Below are positions 62,058 through 64,000 of a DNA stretch of 64,000 nt, piece after piece. The position numbers and the translations under genes were made by a program. The DNA is taken from assembly GCA_046351555.1 (NCBI GenBank), contig JAXLYI010000034.1, forward strand, positions 1 to 64,000, in the 5' to 3' direction. Positions within the stretch are counted from its first letter, which is position 1, and each line of letters starts with the position of its first letter. The notes under the pieces were generated by a model. The model was not told where the DNA came from. It was given only the letters and a program-made list of their open reading frames with translations, and made no database searches. The stretch comes from CAISKJ01 sp046351555 (GTDB lineage Bacteria; Myxococcota_A; Polyangia; Polyangiales; Ga0077539).

Positions 62058-62086
62058 TTGCCCCGCCCACGCCGTTCGGGCAGAGT
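62058..62086 (+). promoter_or_regulatory. Promoter (TTGCCC-17-CAGAGT), leaderless-type
   Basis: TTGCCC (62058-62063) and CAGAGT (62081-62086) are 17 nt apart; CAGAGT ends 6 nt before the GTG at 62093. It matches the vWA gene promoter at 36419-36447. Confidence 0.45.
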
Positions 62087-62092
62087 CCGCGC

Positions 62093-62701
62093 GTGGCCTA
62101 CAACACGTTCACGTTCGACGAGATCCGCCGCGTGCTCGGGCTCGACGTGCGCGAGGAGTCGGGCACCTTCGCCGCCGTGGCGGCCCGCCCGATCAGCGCC
62201 CTCCTGCGCCAGACGCTCGACGAGGGCGCGCCCCTCGCCATCGCCACCTCGACCGAGAAGGCGCGCTCCGAGCTGATCGTCGCGCCGGTGCTGATGGAGG
62301 TGCGGCGGCAGTGCGGCGGGCGTGTCGGGCTCTTCTCGGGGATGGAGTTCGCCGTCGACCGGGAGAAGGGGCTGACGGGCTTCTGCGACTTCCTCATGAC
62401 CGCGTCGTCGTCCCAGATGGACCTCCGCGCCCCCGTGCTCGCCGTCGTCGAGGCGAAGAACGACAACATCCGCAGCGGCGTCCCGCAGTGCATCGCCGAG
62501 ATGCACGCCGCCGCGATCTTCAACGCCCGCGACGGGCAACAGGAGCGCCCGATCTTCGGGGCCGTCACCACCGGGAGCCTCTGGACCTTCCTCACGCTCC
62601 GCGAGGCCCGCGTCGTCGTCGACCTCGACGAGTACTACCTCCGCGAGATCGAGCGCGTCGTCGGGGTCCTCGTCCACATGGTCACCCGGGCCGCCGGGTA
62701 G
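62093..62701 (+). CDS. PD-(D/E)XK-like protein
   Basis: 202 residues. ISALLRQTLDEGAPLAIAT is followed by FCDFLM, then VLAVVEAKNDNIRSGVPQCI, which fits a D...E-x-K nuclease core. Similar proteins are common in bacteria and annotated as hypothetical. Role unknown. The GTG start is set by the promoter 6 nt upstream. Confidence 0.7.
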   Translation: MAYNTFTFDEIRRVLGLDVREESGTFAAVAARPISALLRQTLDEGAPLAIATSTEKARSELIVAPVLMEVRRQCGGRVGLFSGMEFAVDREKGLTGFCDFLMTASSSQMDLRAPVLAVVEAKNDNIRSGVPQCIAEMHAAAIFNARDGQQERPIFGAVTTGSLWTFLTLREARVVVDLDEYYLREIERVVGVLVHMVTRAAG

Positions 62702-62787
62702 CCCACGTCCCCTTCGCCGCGCCCAACCGACGGCGCCCCTTCTTTGAGCGCTTCTCATCGGCCGCGCGCGGTGGCACAAACGCCCGC

Positions 62788-63243
62788 GTGAAGCGCGCGT
62801 CCCTCCCCTTCCTCCTCGCCTCCCTCGCGTCCTGCGCCACCACGGGCACGACGCCCACCTACGCCGTCGAGCCCGAGCCCCAGCTCCCCAACAGCACGCC
62901 GCAGACGGCGCTCCCGCTCCCGACGGGCATCGAGGTGTCGGGCCAGCTCGGCTGCGGCCAGGTCGCCTGGTACTCCCTCACCCTCCCCGACACGCGCGTC
63001 ATCGCGATGAACGTCTACGGCCAGGCCCTGGAGAACGCCCTCGGCGCCACGGTGACGCTCGCCATCACCGTGCCCACCGGGCAGGAGCTCGGGCGGATGA
63101 CGCTCCCCGTGTTCGCCCGCTCGCCCAACTGGGACCCGCGCGAGCAGCAGTTTCAGCCGCCCGCGCCGGGCCAGTATTTCGTCCGCGCCGCCGTCGACCC
63201 CAACGGCTGCCAGCGCGTCGCGATGCGCCTGATGCTGCGCTGA
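62788..63243 (+). CDS. Small lipoprotein with beta domain
   Basis: 151 residues. Lipobox LASCAT; the mature part (SGQLGCGQVAWYSLTLPDTR, APGQYFVRAAVDPNGC) resembles a single pre-peptidase-like domain. The GTG start begins the signal peptide; CACAAA lies 7 nt upstream. Function unknown. Confidence 0.65.
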   Translation: MKRASLPFLLASLASCATTGTTPTYAVEPEPQLPNSTPQTALPLPTGIEVSGQLGCGQVAWYSLTLPDTRVIAMNVYGQALENALGATVTLAITVPTGQELGRMTLPVFARSPNWDPREQQFQPPAPGQYFVRAAVDPNGCQRVAMRLMLR

Positions 63244-63246
63244 GGT

Positions 63247-64000
63247 TCAGCGGCGGTTGCAGGCGTTGAGCGCGGGCTGGAGCGCGGGCGGCACCGTCGG
63301 CGCGCCGAGGATGTTCTGGCCGAAGCGCTCGTAGCGCATGCCGCAGCCCGAGCCGGGCACGTTCGACCACCAGATCCAGAGGGCCTTGCCCTTGATGTTG
63401 CGCATCGGGACGAAGCCCCAGAAGCGGCTGTCGTAGCTGTTGTCGCGGTTGTCGCCCATCACGAACACATGCCCCGGGGGCACCGTGCAGGGCTCGCGGA
63501 CGCAGTACTCGGCCGACGACGACTCGCGCTCGGACGGGTCGCGCGAGTAGAGCGTCAGGTAGCTCATGCGGTGCTGCGCGTCCCACTCCATGAAGGCCCG
63601 GCGCTGCGGCTGCTCGCCGACCGTGGCGCCCTCGCCGTCGTCGCCCGCCCATGCGCCGAGCTCGCAGCGGTCGAGCGGGCGGCCGTTGACCTGCACCGAC
63701 CCATCCTCGCGGATCCACACCCGGTCGCCGGCCACGCCGACCACGCGCTTGATGAAGTCCTTGCTCGGGTCGACCGGGAAGACGAACACCACCACGTCGC
63801 CGCGCTGGGGCGCCGCCCCCTCGAAGAGCCGCCGCCCCGTGAAGGGGAGCAGCGGCCCGTACACGAACTTGTTGACGAAGATGTTGTCGCCGACGCTCAG
63901 CGTCGGGTACATCGACGGCGAGGGGATCTTGAAGGCCTCGATCACGAAGGTGCGGATCACCACCGCCACCAGCACGGCGAACACGATCGCCTCGACGTAC
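63247..64000 (-). CDS. lepB: Signal peptidase I (partial, cut by window edge)
   Basis: At least 250 residues are visible; the frame runs open off the right edge (YVEAIV..), so the true start lies outside. The transmembrane segment is followed by the catalytic Ser in PSPSMYPTL and the general-base Lys in DFIKRVVG, plus GDNRDNSYDSRFWG. It cleaves signal peptides of exported proteins at the periplasmic face. A 60-residue insertion (DGEGATVGEQPQ, CVREPCTVP) lies between the conserved boxes. Confidence 0.93.
   Translation of the reverse strand, partial: YVEAIVFAVLVAVVIRTFVIEAFKIPSPSMYPTLSVGDNIFVNKFVYGPLLPFTGRRLFEGAAPQRGDVVVFVFPVDPSKDFIKRVVGVAGDRVWIREDGSVQVNGRPLDRCELGAWAGDDGEGATVGEQPQRRAFMEWDAQHRMSYLTLYSRDPSERESSSAEYCVREPCTVPPGHVFVMGDNRDNSYDSRFWGFVPMRNIKGKALWIWWSNVPGSGCGMRYERFGQNILGAPTVPPALQPALNACNRR

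Overview
The window is about 70% or more G+C. It carries many long Asp/Pro/Ala-tethered lipoproteins with Stig1-type cysteine repeats, an MXAN_5187-type protein, a cytochrome P450, a lipoxygenase, a FadL-type porin and a HupE-like membrane protein. This mix points to a myxobacterium (Myxococcota, probably Polyangia, possibly near Sandaracinaceae). That placement is inferred from gene content; there is no rRNA gene here. The window looks chromosomal. I see no tRNA, rRNA, CRISPR array, transposase or prophage.

Layout. 1-251 is non-coding and holds an inverted repeat. 252-8982 (minus) is a housekeeping run: prfB (with a programmed +1 frameshift and a promoter right at its start), lysS, a LolC/E-type permease, lolD, a small membrane protein, an OmpA-like protein with thrombospondin type 3 repeats, and a steroid 5-alpha-reductase homologue. 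9059-11058 (minus) is a two-gene AAA ATPase + HNH nuclease unit resembling the Septu (PtuA/PtuB) anti-phage system. It is followed by a divergent PhoD-type phosphatase. 12966-14402 is a glutamine synthetase. 14403-14950 is non-coding and holds a striking palindromic element: about 92-bp inverted arms, an octamer tandem array, and a 32-bp direct repeat that copies the end of the neighbouring gene. 14951-26545 mixes large secreted lipoproteins with menB, an Uma2 nuclease-like protein, a haloalkane dehalogenase and a FadL-type porin. The porin is translationally coupled to a 1257-residue lipoprotein (26542-30315). 30479-33977 holds a P450, a membrane-anchored parvulin isomerase, a HupE-like protein and a small DUF4351-like gene. 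33985-39420 holds two alpha/beta hydrolases, a von Willebrand A lipoprotein and a sensor protein with a degenerate kinase end. 39436-42368 is a tyrosine-catabolism pair (FAA hydrolase, maleylacetoacetate isomerase) followed by aat and a DUF99 gene. 42450-47676 has three poorly known proteins, a pirin and a lipoxygenase. 47690-51079 is an unusual Clp-type AAA+ protein. 51161-64000 has more lipoproteins, a JmjC-type oxygenase with a small metal-binding protein, a repeat-containing Tat protein beside a LysR regulator, a HugZ-like protein divergent from a penicillin acylase, a PD-(D/E)XK-like protein, and signal peptidase I cut by the window edge.

Three things stand out. First, the Clp-type protein (47690-51079) ends in about 300 residues that resemble class I release factors but stop just before the GGQ domain; the similarity shows directly against the RF2 encoded in this same window. 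Second, many genes have a TAnnnT box 6-8 nt before their start codon, suggesting widespread leaderless transcription. Third, the 14536-14973 palindromic element looks like a small non-autonomous mobile or recombinogenic sequence.

Genes inside operons are joined by 4-nt start/stop overlaps (ATGA, GTGA or TTGA) in at least nine places. This is how most GTG starts and the single TTG start were chosen.
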